From Allobranchiibius sp. CTAmp26 (GTDB taxonomy: Bacteria > Actinomycetota > Actinomycetes > Actinomycetales > Dermatophilaceae), in NCBI RefSeq assembly GCF_017565405.1, contig NZ_JAGEKR010000017.1:62001-126000 (forward strand): 64,000 bases of DNA, given 5' to 3'. Position 1 is the stretch's first letter. The number at the start of each line of letters is the position of its first letter. The notes below the pieces were generated by a model that saw nothing but the letters and a program-made list of their open reading frames with translations, ran no database searches and was not told the DNA's origin. This document shows, piece by piece, positions 26,692 through 35,134 of this stretch. Made by a program: the position numbers and the translations under genes.

Positions 26692-27510
26692 TCACGGTCT
26701 CGGCTTGGGCACGTCGGCGAAGACCGAGCCGTACGTCGGCAGGCCGCCGATCCGACTGATCGGCCAGGCGATCGCGACGACCTGTCCGGTGATGTCGCTC
26801 ATCGGCACGGTCCCGTCGACCCCCTTGCCGTCGATGTTGTGCACCCGCGAGTCGGCCGAATCGGCCCGGTTGTCGCCGAGCACCCACACCTTGCCGGCCG
26901 GCACGGTGATGTCGAACCGGGCCTCGGGTCCGTCGTCGGACTTCTCACCCGGCGGCAGGTAGCGCTCGGTGATCGCGTGCCCGTTGATGGTGAGCTGGTC
27001 GTTGGCGTTGCAGCAGACCACGCGGTCGCCCGGCAGCCCGATCACCCGTTTGACCAGGTGGTCCGGCCCGCCGGGGAGCACTCCCACACCGATCAGGCCG
27101 TCCTTGACGATCCGCTTGAACAAGGTGGGGCTGGACTCGTTCGGCCCCCAGGTGGCCGGCTTGGAGAAGACCACCACGTCGCCGCGGTGCAGCTGCGAGT
27201 GCTGCGGGGTGAACTTGCTGACCAGGATCCGGTCGCCGGTGATGAGCGTGTTCTCCATCGACGGCGACGGAATCGAGAACGGCTGCACCAGGAAGGTCTT
27301 GACCAGGAAGGACAGACCGAGCGCGATGACCACGACGATGGCCAGCTCTCGCAGGAACACCCACCGGTGGCGAGCCCGCGGCTGCCCTTCAGCGGCGGGT
27401 ACCTCGCCGGGTGCGGGCCGGCGGTCGTCCGGGGTGTCCGACTCGGCGTTGCGCTCGGGTCCGTCGGAGGAAGCGCCCTGTGCGGGGCGGTGGCGAGAGT
27501 TGTCAGTCAT
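26692..27510 (-). CDS. lepB: signal peptidase I (second copy)
   Basis: Membrane serine protease that removes signal peptides. 272 residues: cytoplasmic tail (1-50), one membrane helix ([23 protein letters not shown]), catalytic Ser in [20 protein letters not shown] and Lys in [15 protein letters not shown]; box E motif [13 protein letters not shown]. It lies seven bases after its paralogue, so the two are co-transcribed. Tandem copies of lepB are usual in actinobacteria (sipW-X-Y-Z in Streptomyces). Confidence 0.94.
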   Translation of the reverse strand: MTDNSRHRPAQGASSDGPERNAESDTPDDRRPAPGEVPAAEGQPRARHRWVFLRELAIVVVIALGLSFLVKTFLVQPFSIPSPSMENTLITGDRILVSKFTPQHSQLHRGDVVVFSKPATWGPNESSPTLFKRIVKDGLIGVGVLPGGPDHLVKRVIGLPGDRVVCCNANDQLTINGHAITERYLPPGEKSDDGPEARFDITVPAGKVWVLGDNRADSADSRVHNIDGKGVDGTVPMSDITGQVVAIAWPISRIGGLPTYGSVFADVPKPRP

Positions 27511-27517
27511 ACGTCCG

Positions 27518-28471
27518 TCAAGGGGAAGGAACCTTCGCGAAGGTCGCGGAGTAGTTGCTGAGCCAGGTTATGCGGTCCAGGGGCCACACCACTGCATCGG
27601 CCCGCCCGGTGACGTCTTTGATCGGCACCGAACCGGTTGCGCCCGAGCCGTCGTCGTGGAAACGCGAGTCCCCCGAATTGCCCCGGTTGTCGCCCATCAC
27701 CCAGATCCGGCCCGCCGGGACGGTGATGTCGAACCGCGGGATGCTCGGTTTGGTGCCCGCCGCCAGGTACGGCTCGGTGATCGAGGCGCCGTTGATGGTG
27801 ATCCGACCGGCGCTGTCGCAGCACTTCACGTGGTCACCGGGCATCCCGATCACCCGTTTGATCAGGTGGTTGTCGCCCGCGGGGTAGAGACCCACGAAGG
27901 ACAGCAGCTTCTGCACCGGTCCGGGATTGGGCGTCGTCCCCTCGTCTCCGAGCCAGTCGTCGGGGTCCTGGAAGACCACGACGTCCCCACGGTGCAGGTC
28001 GAACGGACCCGGGGTGAGCTTGCTGACGACGACACGGTCACCGGGCACCAACCCCGGCTCCATCGACTCCGACGGGATCCAGAACGGTTGCAACAGGAAG
28101 GTCTTGATCAGGAAGGAGAGCAGCATCGCGATGACTATGACCACCACGACCTCGCGGGCGGCCACCAGCCAGCGCGGCGTACGGCGTCCGGGTGCAGATG
28201 CCGTCGCGGGCTCCGGTGCCGCTGGGGATGGAGCGTCCGGAGTCCCGGGAGACGGTGACGGGTGCGGCGTATGCAACCGCAGGCCGATCGTGGGCTCGTC
28301 CGCGGGGTCGACGGGTGTCGCCGGGGTTGCCTTCGGGAGCGGGCCGACCACCTGCTGCGGGCGGGTGGCGCCGGCCGGAAGCCTCCAGGCGTGCGCGCCG
28401 GGGCGCAGCCAGCGTCGCGGTCCGTGTCCTCTGCCCCCCGGATCGGATGTCACCACGCGAGTGTGCCCCAC
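27518..28471 (-). CDS. lepB: signal peptidase I (first copy)
   Basis: Paralogue of the next gene, 317 residues from GTG 28471. It has a long proline/alanine-rich cytoplasmic tail (about 1-100), a membrane helix (VVVVIVIAMLLSFLIKTFLL), catalytic Ser in FWIPSESMEPGLVPGDRVVV, catalytic Lys in HLIKRVIGMPGDHV and box E VMGDNRGNSGDSR. An internal start is possible because the tail is low-complexity; a shorter form from GTG 28456 would still be complete. Both copies keep all catalytic residues. Confidence 0.92.
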   Translation of the reverse strand: MGHTRVVTSDPGGRGHGPRRWLRPGAHAWRLPAGATRPQQVVGPLPKATPATPVDPADEPTIGLRLHTPHPSPSPGTPDAPSPAAPEPATASAPGRRTPRWLVAAREVVVVIVIAMLLSFLIKTFLLQPFWIPSESMEPGLVPGDRVVVSKLTPGPFDLHRGDVVVFQDPDDWLGDEGTTPNPGPVQKLLSFVGLYPAGDNHLIKRVIGMPGDHVKCCDSAGRITINGASITEPYLAAGTKPSIPRFDITVPAGRIWVMGDNRGNSGDSRFHDDGSGATGSVPIKDVTGRADAVVWPLDRITWLSNYSATFAKVPSP

Positions 28472-28534
28472 GAAGATGGGACCCGACGGTGCAGGGACGC
28501 CTTCGCCACGTCGGACGACGACGAGGGTGGACGC

Positions 28535-28572
28535 GACGACGGCGCGAACCCCGGAGGGATCGCGCCGTCGTC
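28535..28572 (-). terminator. terminator after rplS
   Basis: Perfect 13-bp stem (28535-28547 with 28560-28572), loop of twelve bases, between the rplS stop and the first lepB. Confidence 0.8.
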
Positions 28573-28602
28573 GGTGCGTGCGGAGTCGATGACTCGGTCG
28601 GT

Positions 28603-28974
28603 TCAGGCCTTGGCGGTCTTGGCCGAAGGAACGTCGCGCTTCTCCTTGATCTTCGCGGCCTTGCCGCGCAGATCGCGCAGGTAGTACAGCTTCGCGCGGC
28701 GCACGTCACCGCGGGAGGCGACCTCGATGTGGTCGATGACCGGGGTGTGCAGCGGGAACTTGCGCTCCACGCCGACGCCGAAGCTCACCTTGCGGACCGT
28801 GAAGGTCTCACCGATGCCACCACCGTGGCGGCCGATGACGACACCCTGGAAGATCTGCACGCGGGAGCGGGTGCCCTCGACGACCTTCACGTGCACCTTG
28901 ACGTTGTCACCGGCCCGGAAGTCGGGGATGTCGGTCTTCAGGCTGGGGGCGTCGATCGCGTCGAACTGATGCAT
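28603..28974 (-). CDS. rplS: 50S ribosomal protein L19
   Basis: Ribosomal protein L19 at the 30S-50S interface; 123 residues, normal length. Motifs: [60 protein letters not shown] and [28 protein letters not shown] precedes the ATG. A 200-base gap separates it from trmD, with GC-rich inverted repeats that may be an L19 leader. Confidence 0.98.
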   Translation of the reverse strand: MHQFDAIDAPSLKTDIPDFRAGDNVKVHVKVVEGTRSRVQIFQGVVIGRHGGGIGETFTVRKVSFGVGVERKFPLHTPVIDHIEVASRGDVRRAKLYYLRDLRGKAAKIKEKRDVPSAKTAKA

Positions 28975-29175
28975 GACGAGCTACTTCCTCGTGGCGCCAC
29001 AGGTCGCCACCGTTGATGAACGGGGAGTGCGTCGGGCTGCTCGGGCCACATGCCCCGAGGTTCTCGGGCCACGTCCCCCTGTGGCGGGGGTCCGTTGTGC
29101 GTGCTCGACGCAACCACACAGTCTGCCAGACCGGGCGCCAGGCCTGAAATCGAGCTCGGATGCAGACGTCGCAGG

Positions 29176-30336
29176 TCAATCGCGCGGCTTGCGCAGCCGC
29201 ACCGTATGCCCGAACGGCCCCTTCCCCGCACGCCGGTAGCCCGCCCTGCGGTACATCCGCAGCGGGCCCAGGCTGCGTTCACCGGTGAAGAGGCTGTACG
29301 CCGTCGCACCCTCCGGCGCCCGCGCCTCGATCTGCTCCAGCAACCACCCGCCGAGACCCCTCCCGCGCAGGTCGGGAGCAACCATCACGCGCTCGATCTC
29401 CCAGGCGTCCTCGTCCAGTCGCCCGCGGGCGGAGGCGATGAGCCGGCCGTGGGACCGCACGACGTACGTGGAGGTGGTGTGCAGCGACTCGGCCAGCGAC
29501 GCGTAGGTCTCGTGCTGGGCGGGGATCTGCAGGGTGTCGTTCTCGATGCCGGTCGTGAGCCAGCAGGCGTGCGTCAGGGTGAGCAGCTCGCCCACGTCAC
29601 CGGGGCCGGCCGGCACCAAGGCGAGGTCGTCCGGAGCCGCCGCGGCGGAGGCGTGCAGCAGGTCGGGCCGACGCCGCGCGGTGCGCTCGAGCTGCTGGTC
29701 GTGGCGCCAGCGGGCGATCGCGGCGTGGTCGCCGGACAGCAGCACCTCGGGCACCGCCCGGTCCCGCCACTGCGCCGGTTTGGTGTAGACGGGGTATTCG
29801 AGCAGGCCGTCCTCGTGGGATTCCTCCTCGAGGGAGGCGGCGTTGCCGATGACACCCGGCAGCAGCCGCGCGACGGCCTCGATGACGGCGAGCGCGGCGA
29901 CCTCGCCCCCGTTCAGGACGTAGTCGCCCAGCGAGATGACCCGCACGTCCATCCGTTCGGCCGCGTGCTCGTAGACCCGCTCGTCGATGCCCTCGTAGCG
30001 GCCGCAGGCGAAGATCAGCCGCTCCCGGCTCGCCAGCTCACGGGCGGTGCGCTGGGTCAGCGGCTCGCCGCCGGGCCCCGGCACTATCACCAACGGCCGC
30101 GGGTCGCCTTCCCCCACAAGGGAGTCCAACGCCTCGGCCCATGGTTCGGCCTTCATCACCATGCCCGCGCCACCGCCGTACGGCGTGTCGTCGACCGTGC
30201 GGTGCCGATCGTGGGTGAAGTCGCGCAGGTCGTGCACGCGGATGTCGAGCAGGCCGTCGCGCCGCGCCTTGCCGATCAGCGACAGGTCCAGCGGGGCGAG
30301 GTAGTCGGTGAAGATCGAGACGACGTCGATGCGCAC
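29176..30336 (-). CDS. trmD: tRNA (guanine37-N1)-methyltransferase fused to a GNAT domain
   Basis: 386 residues. Residues 1-235 are TrmD, which makes m1G37 in t[67 protein letters not shown] (SAM knot) and a region ending [21 protein letters not shown]. Residues 240-386 add a GCN5-type acetyltransferase: [20 protein letters not shown] is the acetyl-CoA loop and [14 protein letters not shown] the C-terminal motif. Ordinary TrmD has 230-270 residues. It is GTG-initiated, three bases after rimM. Confidence 0.93.
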   Translation of the reverse strand: MRIDVVSIFTDYLAPLDLSLIGKARRDGLLDIRVHDLRDFTHDRHRTVDDTPYGGGAGMVMKAEPWAEALDSLVGEGDPRPLVIVPGPGGEPLTQRTARELASRERLIFACGRYEGIDERVYEHAAERMDVRVISLGDYVLNGGEVAALAVIEAVARLLPGVIGNAASLEEESHEDGLLEYPVYTKPAQWRDRAVPEVLLSGDHAAIARWRHDQQLERTARRRPDLLHASAAAAPDDLALVPAGPGDVGELLTLTHACWLTTGIENDTLQIPAQHETYASLAESLHTTSTYVVRSHGRLIASARGRLDEDAWEIERVMVAPDLRGRGLGGWLLEQIEARAPEGATAYSLFTGERSLGPLRMYRRAGYRRAGKGPFGHTVRLRKPRD

Positions 30337-30339
30337 CGG

Positions 30340-30846
30340 TCAGCTCCTCCCGAGGTCGAGCAGGCCGGGTGGGGGGTCGATCTCGATCCGCCCGGCATCG
30401 ATGTCGACGACAGGCACGATCTGCTCGACGAACGGCACGTACGCGGTGCCGCCGCCCTCCAGCGAGATCTCCAGCAGGTCCTGCGCCGGTCGCTGCAGCA
30501 ACGCGACCACGACACCCACGAGGGCGCCGTCGACGTCGTACACCTGCAGGTCGATCAGGTCGTCCTCATACCAACCGTCGTCGTCCTCCTCGTCCGGCGC
30601 CGCCACCAGGCGGGTGTCGCGCAGCCCCTCGGCGCCGGTGCGGTCATGCACCTGCTCGAAGCCGAGGATCCACGTCGTGCCCTGCATGCGCGCCGACCGC
30701 ACCGTCAACTCGCCGATCGACGGTTCGGTGCGGAAGCGCGCACCCGGTGTGAACCGCTCCTGCGGCCGGTCGGTGTGCAACTGGACCGTCACCTCGCCCC
30801 TCAGCCCGTTCGCGCGCCCGATGCGCGCCACCATCACCTCGTCCAT
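30340..30846 (-). CDS. rimM: 16S rRNA processing protein RimM
   Basis: Assembly factor for the 30S head, 168 residues. The N-terminal beta-barrel has VARIGRANGLRGEVTVQLHTDRP; the C-terminal PRC barrel has WYEDDLIDLQVYDVDGALVGVVVAL and ILEISLEGG-like AQDLLEISLEGGGTAYVPFVEQIVPVVD. It is linked to trmD by a three-base gap. In most actinobacteria it directly follows khpA; here a 2.3-kb insertion separates them. Confidence 0.96.
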   Translation of the reverse strand: MDEVMVARIGRANGLRGEVTVQLHTDRPQERFTPGARFRTEPSIGELTVRSARMQGTTWILGFEQVHDRTGAEGLRDTRLVAAPDEEDDDGWYEDDLIDLQVYDVDGALVGVVVALLQRPAQDLLEISLEGGGTAYVPFVEQIVPVVDIDAGRIEIDPPPGLLDLGRS

Positions 30847-30980
30847 GGCGGGAAGTCTCCCAGCTACCGCTCGTCGTCGCGTCGGGCGCGTCCGCCGCGA
30901 TCGACCCGAAGGAGTCTGCTACGTGGTTGGATCGGCGCACGATCAGCCATCCGGCAGCCGTCACACCTTTCGGAGGAAGC

Positions 30981-31319
30981 ATGAGTTACGACCAGTCCGC
31001 ACCCCCGCCCCCGCCCGGCGACTACGGCCAGGGCGGCGGCTTCCAGCAGGGAGGCGGCCCCGGTGACGGCGGGTACGGCGGCGCCCCGCCGCAGCAGAGC
31101 ACCAAAGCAGTGGTGGCTCTCGTGCTCAGCATCCTCGGTGTCTGCTGCTTCGTCTTCCCGATCGTCGGGATCATCCTCGGCGTGCAGAGCAAGAAGGAGA
31201 TCGAGAACTCCGGAGGCCGTCAGAAGGGTGCGGGCCTCGCGCAGGCCGCGATCATCGTCGGTGCCATCCTCCTGGTCCTGGCCGTGATCGGTGACGCGAT
31301 CTACTTCTCGCGTCGCTGA
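30981..31319 (+). CDS. DUF4190 membrane protein
   Basis: 112 residues starting at ATG 30981 with GGAGGA upstream. The first 40 residues are Pro/Gly/Gln-rich and cytoplasmic or unstructured (PPPPPGDYGQGGGFQQGGG). Two membrane segments follow: VVALVLSILGVCCFVFPIVGIILG and AGLAQAAIIVGAILLVLAVIGDAIYF, typical of DUF4190. Function unknown; many actinobacteria carry several. Divergent from rimM. Confidence 0.9.
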   Translation: MSYDQSAPPPPPGDYGQGGGFQQGGGPGDGGYGGAPPQQSTKAVVALVLSILGVCCFVFPIVGIILGVQSKKEIENSGGRQKGAGLAQAAIIVGAILLVLAVIGDAIYFSRR

Positions 31320-31334
31320 ACGTCAGGTCTCGAA

Positions 31335-31373
31335 GAACGGCGGGCACCCGGAAGTTCCAGGTGCCCGCCGTTC
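31335..31373. terminator. bidirectional terminator
   Basis: Perfect 14-bp stem (31335-31348 with 31360-31373), between the convergent DUF4190 and DUF2752 genes. Confidence 0.85.
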
Positions 31374-31390
31374 GTCGTACGCGGACTCGG

Positions 31391-31864
31391 TCATGGAGCG
31401 AGGGCTGCGCCCCAGGGTGTGTTGCGCGCGACCATGAAGACGACCGCGAGGGTGGAGAGCACGTAGGTGAACGTGGTGGCGTGCTGCCGGGCGAAGGGCA
31501 CCCCGACTACCCCGCGCCAGCGGTCGCGTAGGGCCGTGAGCCACCATCCGACGACGACGGGCATCAGGAGCACCACGAAGACATTGCTGGAGAGTGCGGC
31601 CCGCAGGTTGCCGTTGGTGAGGTCGTTGACGGCTCGCAACCCACCGCAACCCGGGCAGTAGATCCCGGTGAGTGCATAGAGCGGGCACATCCCCCACGAA
31701 CCGTGCTGGTGCGGATCCCGGAAGTGCAGCGCCACGGTGGCCGCGCCCACCAGCAGCCCGCCGACGGCGAGCGGGCGCACCCGGCGCCACAGCGACGTGG
31801 GCCCGGCGGCCTCCGCGCCGGGCGTCGCCGACGGATGCACTGGCGCGGCACCGAGCTGGGTCAT
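31391..31864 (-). CDS. DUF2752 membrane protein
   Basis: 157 residues from ATG 31864; an in-frame ATG at 31918 would run into the MFS gene. The family motif is CPLYALTGIYCPGCGGLRAV near residue 70, with two cysteines that may bind metal or form a bond. Three hydrophobic segments: LAVGGLLVGAATVALHF, VFVVLLMPVVVGWWL and FTYVLSTLAVVFMVA. Function unknown. It starts 13 bases after the MFS stop, so they are probably one unit. Confidence 0.88.
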   Translation of the reverse strand: MTQLGAAPVHPSATPGAEAAGPTSLWRRVRPLAVGGLLVGAATVALHFRDPHQHGSWGMCPLYALTGIYCPGCGGLRAVNDLTNGNLRAALSSNVFVVLLMPVVVGWWLTALRDRWRGVVGVPFARQHATTFTYVLSTLAVVFMVARNTPWGAALAP

Positions 31865-31877
31865 GCTCGTCAGTGTC

Positions 31878-33089
31878 TCAAACGGTGGGGACGGCCGGTG
31901 CCGGTTCGGGCTCGGCATCTCGGCGTACGTCGGGCATCACGACGCTCAGCGCGGACAGCACCGCGGCGAGCGCCAGCGGGACGATCAGCGCGCGGGCGAT
32001 GCCGAACGTGTGCACCAGGCCCCCGATGACCCCCGGACCGAGCAGACCCGCGGCGTACCCCATCGAGACCACGATGGACAGCCCGCGTCCACCGGCGAGG
32101 TTGCCCGCGGACCCGTAGATCTGCGGGGCGACCAGCCCCATCCCCAGTCCGACCACGGCCCACCCGAGCAGCAGGAGCCACAACGGTGAGGCGATCACGG
32201 CGATCAGGTATCCCGCTGCGGCGACGGCCGCACCGAAGCGGACGACGGCGCGCCGACCGATCAGGTGCACTGCCGCGTCGCCGAAGAGCCGGATGGTGAC
32301 CATCGTCGCCGAGACCGCGACCACGCCGAGTGCGGCTGTCGAATCAGACACGGTGGCAATGGATTTCACGTCGTACGCCGACCAGTCCATGGCTGTGCCC
32401 TCGGCCACGGCGAAGCAGATGGCCATGACCCCGAGGAGCCATGCGGCACGCGGGATCGCGGAGCGTGCGCCGTGCTCGTCGGCGTGCCCGACGATCTGCG
32501 ACTGCGCGGAGAGTCGTTCCTGGAAGACCAGGCTCACGAGCAGCGCGACACCCACCACCGACATCGCGGCGAGCACCAGTCGGCCACCGGACAGGTTCCC
32601 GCGGCCGAGCAGGAGCACGAGCAAGGACACCGCGAGCGTGCCGACCGAGAAGAACGCGTGCAGCCGACTCATCACGGGTCGCGCGCGGTGCTGCTCGACC
32701 TGGACCGCCAGGGCGTTCATCGACACATCGAGGGCACCGTTGCCGAATCCGAGCAGGACTCCGGCCACGCAGGCCGTCCACACCGATCGGGCCCACGGGA
32801 GCAGCAGCAGACCGAGGCCCATCGCGAGAGTGCCTGCCTGCATGGGCCGCAGGGCACCGTGCGCGTCGGAGAAGCGGCCACCGACGTTGATGCCCACGAT
32901 CGCGGAGAAGCCCAACACCATCAGCAGGACACCGACACCCAGAGCATCGGTGTGCAGCTGCTCGCGAAGCGCGGGCGTCAGTGCGCCGACCGCGCCGTAC
33001 CCGAACCCGTTGGCCACGAACGCGACGAGCACCCCCGCCAGTGCGGAGGAACTCCCGAGCGCGGGGCGGCGGGATGCGGCGGTCGTCAT
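31878..33089 (-). CDS. MFS transporter
   Basis: 403 residues, twelve predicted membrane helices. The loop after helix 2 (GGRFSDAHGALRPMQAG) fits the MFS motif, and the short central loop (QERLSAQSQIVGHADEHGARSAIPRAAW) divides two six-helix halves. FGNGALDVSMNALAVQVEQ resembles members of the FsrA/YbjJ-like subgroup, with unknown substrates. AGGA precedes ATG 33089. It lies between khpA and rimM, so it interrupts the usual operon. Confidence 0.88.
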   Translation of the reverse strand: MTTAASRRPALGSSSALAGVLVAFVANGFGYGAVGALTPALREQLHTDALGVGVLLMVLGFSAIVGINVGGRFSDAHGALRPMQAGTLAMGLGLLLLPWARSVWTACVAGVLLGFGNGALDVSMNALAVQVEQHRARPVMSRLHAFFSVGTLAVSLLVLLLGRGNLSGGRLVLAAMSVVGVALLVSLVFQERLSAQSQIVGHADEHGARSAIPRAAWLLGVMAICFAVAEGTAMDWSAYDVKSIATVSDSTAALGVVAVSATMVTIRLFGDAAVHLIGRRAVVRFGAAVAAAGYLIAVIASPLWLLLLGWAVVGLGMGLVAPQIYGSAGNLAGGRGLSIVVSMGYAAGLLGPGVIGGLVHTFGIARALIVPLALAAVLSALSVVMPDVRRDAEPEPAPAVPTV

Positions 33090-33121
33090 CAGTGGAGTCC
33101 TTCGAGGTGGGGGGAAAACGA

Positions 33122-33162
33122 CGACGCCAGGTGCCCGGGATGTCCCGGGCCACCTGGCGTCG
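33122..33162 (-). terminator. terminator after rpsP-khpA
   Basis: CGACGCCAGGTG and CACCTGGCGTCG arms with an inner CCCGGG/CCCGGG stem; the minus strand continues with TCGTTTTCCCC. It ends the rpsP-khpA transcript before the MFS gene. Confidence 0.85.
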
Positions 33163-33183
33163 CTGGAGTGCTCTTTCAGCCGG

Positions 33184-33426
33184 TCAGCGCACCTGGTCGG
33201 TGTCGACGATGTCGACGCGCACGTTGCGGCCGCTCGCGAGAGCGCCCACGACGGTGCGCAACGCGGACGCGGTGCGACCGGAGCGTCCGATCACCCGGCC
33301 GAGATCGTCGGGGTGCACGCGCACCTCGAGCATCTCGCCGCGGCGGCCGTCCTTGTGCTGGACGACGACGTCGTCATCGTGATCGACGATGCCCTTGACC
33401 AGGTGCTCCAACGCCTCTTCGAGCAA
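33184..33426 (-). CDS. khpA: KH-domain RNA-binding protein KhpA
   Basis: 80-residue KH protein that partners KhpB in Gram-positive bacteria and binds many RNAs. KH signature HPDDLGRVIGRSGRTASALRTVVGALASGR, containing the GxxG loop IGRSG. It begins with TTG at 33426, five bases after the rpsP stop; no ATG or GTG is available. Conserved rpsP-khpA pairing. Confidence 0.95.
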   Translation of the reverse strand: MLEEALEHLVKGIVDHDDDVVVQHKDGRRGEMLEVRVHPDDLGRVIGRSGRTASALRTVVGALASGRNVRVDIVDTDQVR

Positions 33427-33431
33427 GGTGC

Positions 33432-33914
33432 TCAGCTCTCCGAGGGCGCTGCGGAGTCGTCCGCGGCCTTGGTGTCCGCCTTGTCGGCGGCCGGCGCGTC
33501 GTCGGCAGGAGCCGCGGCGGCCTTCTTACGGGTGGTGGTCGCGCTGCCCTTGCCCGCGTCGTCCGACGCGTTCTGGGCGGCGGCCAGTGCGGCCTCGTAC
33601 GCGGCCTTCTTGTCGCGCGGGGCTTCCTTGACGCGCAGCGTGCCCTCGGCACCCGGCTCGCCCTTGAACTTCTGCCAGTCACCGGTCACGCCGAGCAGCG
33701 CACGGACCTGTTCGGTGGGCTGCGCTCCGACGCCGAGCCAGTACTGCGCGCGCTCGGAGTCGATCTCGATCAGGCTGGGGTCTTCCTTGGGGTGGTACTT
33801 CCCGATCTCCTCGATCGCCCGGCCATCGCGCTTGGTGCGCGAGTCCATGACGACGACGCGGTACTGGGGGGTGCGAATCTTGCCGAGTCGCTTCAAACGA
33901 ATCTTGACGGCCAC
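33432..33914 (-). CDS. rpsP: 30S ribosomal protein S16 with charged tail
   Basis: Ribosomal protein S16. Residues 1-85 are canonical ([64 protein letters not shown]). Residues 100-160 are an Ala/Lys/Asp-rich extension ([20 protein letters not shown]), making it about twice the E. coli length; such tails occur in actinobacteria. GTG start. Normally ffh lies just upstream; here 15 kb intervene. Confidence 0.96.
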   Translation of the reverse strand: MAVKIRLKRLGKIRTPQYRVVVMDSRTKRDGRAIEEIGKYHPKEDPSLIEIDSERAQYWLGVGAQPTEQVRALLGVTGDWQKFKGEPGAEGTLRVKEAPRDKKAAYEAALAAAQNASDDAGKGSATTTRKKAAAAPADDAPAADKADTKAADDSAAPSES

Positions 33915-34038
33915 GGTGGTGGTGTCTCCTGTATCTCATTGGTGAGCGCGGCGAGACCGGGTGGGGAACACACGGGGAGCCGATGCTCGGGGTAGGCGCG
34001 CGGGCACAGGGAGGGCCGGCCGCACGCGGGTACGCCGA

Positions 34039-35061
34039 TCAGTCTGCCAGAACGCCGCGCACGGCCGAAATCGTCGAGGGTGCCGGGTAGAGCCCCGCGG
34101 CCCGCGCCCTGCTGCGCGCGAGCCCGAAGAGCATCCGCGCGGTCGGCAGCGGCACCTGTGCCAGCTCCCCCAGCTCGATCACCGCGCCGAGCAGCGCATC
34201 GAGCTCCACCGGCCGCCCCGCGTCGAGGTCCTGCAGCATCGACGTACGGAAGGCCCCGAGCCGCCGGGTGATCCGGTGCCGGTCGGCAGGGTCCTGGTCC
34301 ATCGGCACTCCGAGCGCCCCGCCGAGCGTCTTGGCCTCGAGCATCACCGCGTCGACCAGCTCCATCACCAGCTCGTCGTCGAGGATCGTGTCCATCGTGC
34401 CGGTGGTGAGCAGGCTGACCGGGTTCATGGTCATGTTGCCCCACAGCTTCCACCAGACGTCCCGCTGGATCTGCTCGGACGTGGACGCCGCGAGACCACC
34501 CCTGCCAAGCACCGCCGCCACGCCCTGCGTCACCTCGTCGGCACCGCCCGCGGGATCGCCCAGCACCACACCGTCACCGGTCTCCCACCGGACGACTCCC
34601 GGCGCCGGCGTGCTGGCACCGAGGTGGACGACCGAGCCGATGACCCTCTCGCTCGGCAGTGCTCGAGCGAGCGCTCCCCCGGCGTCCACGGCGCGCAGCG
34701 TACGGCCGGAGGCGGGGCCGCCGAACCCGCCGGCCAGGAACCACCACGGGAGCCCGTTCATCGCGGTGACCACCCGGGTGCGGTCGCCGAGCATGGCGGT
34801 CACGGTCGGGACGACGGACGGCAGCGAGGGCGCCTTGACCGCGAGCACGAGCACGTCCTGCGGGCCGAGCGCGGCGGGGTCGGCGCTCACCGGCAGGGGG
34901 TAGCGCTCGGTGGCCCCGCCGTGCTCGAGCACCAGACCGTCACGGGCGAGCGCGGCCAGGGTGACACCCCGCGCGAGCAGGCAGACCTGCGCTCCGCCAC
35001 GAGCGAACGCCGCCGCGAGGGTGCCGCCGATCGCGCCGGCACCGACCACACACACCCTCAC
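34039..35061 (-). CDS. 2-dehydropantoate 2-reductase (ketopantoate reductase family)
   Basis: NADPH-dependent reductase of 340 residues, panE/apbA family, pantothenate synthesis in characterised members. N-terminal Rossmann motif VRVCVVGAGAIGGTLAAAFARGG, LVLAVKAPSLPSV, AMNGLPWWF, and C-terminal helical domain with WWKLWGNMTMNPVSLLT and RPVELDALLGAVIELG, including the usual catalytic Lys and substrate Asn region. Actinobacteria often hold several paralogues, so the physiological substrate is not certain. GTG 35061 overlaps the stop of a 12-codon leader ORF. Confidence 0.85.
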   Translation of the reverse strand: MRVCVVGAGAIGGTLAAAFARGGAQVCLLARGVTLAALARDGLVLEHGGATERYPLPVSADPAALGPQDVLVLAVKAPSLPSVVPTVTAMLGDRTRVVTAMNGLPWWFLAGGFGGPASGRTLRAVDAGGALARALPSERVIGSVVHLGASTPAPGVVRWETGDGVVLGDPAGGADEVTQGVAAVLGRGGLAASTSEQIQRDVWWKLWGNMTMNPVSLLTTGTMDTILDDELVMELVDAVMLEAKTLGGALGVPMDQDPADRHRITRRLGAFRTSMLQDLDAGRPVELDALLGAVIELGELAQVPLPTARMLFGLARSRARAAGLYPAPSTISAVRGVLAD

Positions 35062-35096
35062 GGGCGCGCCGCGGTCATGGGTCGCGGCTGTCGCAT
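35058..35096 (-). CDS. possible 12-codon leaderless upstream ORF of the ketopantoate reductase gene
   Basis: ATG at 35096 reads MRQPRPMTAARP and stops at TGA 35060-35058, which overlaps the GTG start of the reductase (GTGA). TAGCGT lies exactly six bases before the ATG. It looks like a coupling leader peptide that lets a leaderless mRNA translate the real gene. Confidence 0.45.
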   Translation of the reverse strand: MRQPRPMTAARP

Positions 35097-35108
35097 CCGG
35101 GCACGCTA
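35094..35108 (-). promoter_or_regulatory. leaderless promoter
   Basis: Minus-strand TAGCGT (35108-35103), six bases, then ATG 35096 of the short upstream ORF. Confidence 0.5.
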
Positions 35109-35134
35109 TTGCATGCGCCTAATGGTCCCTCCGG

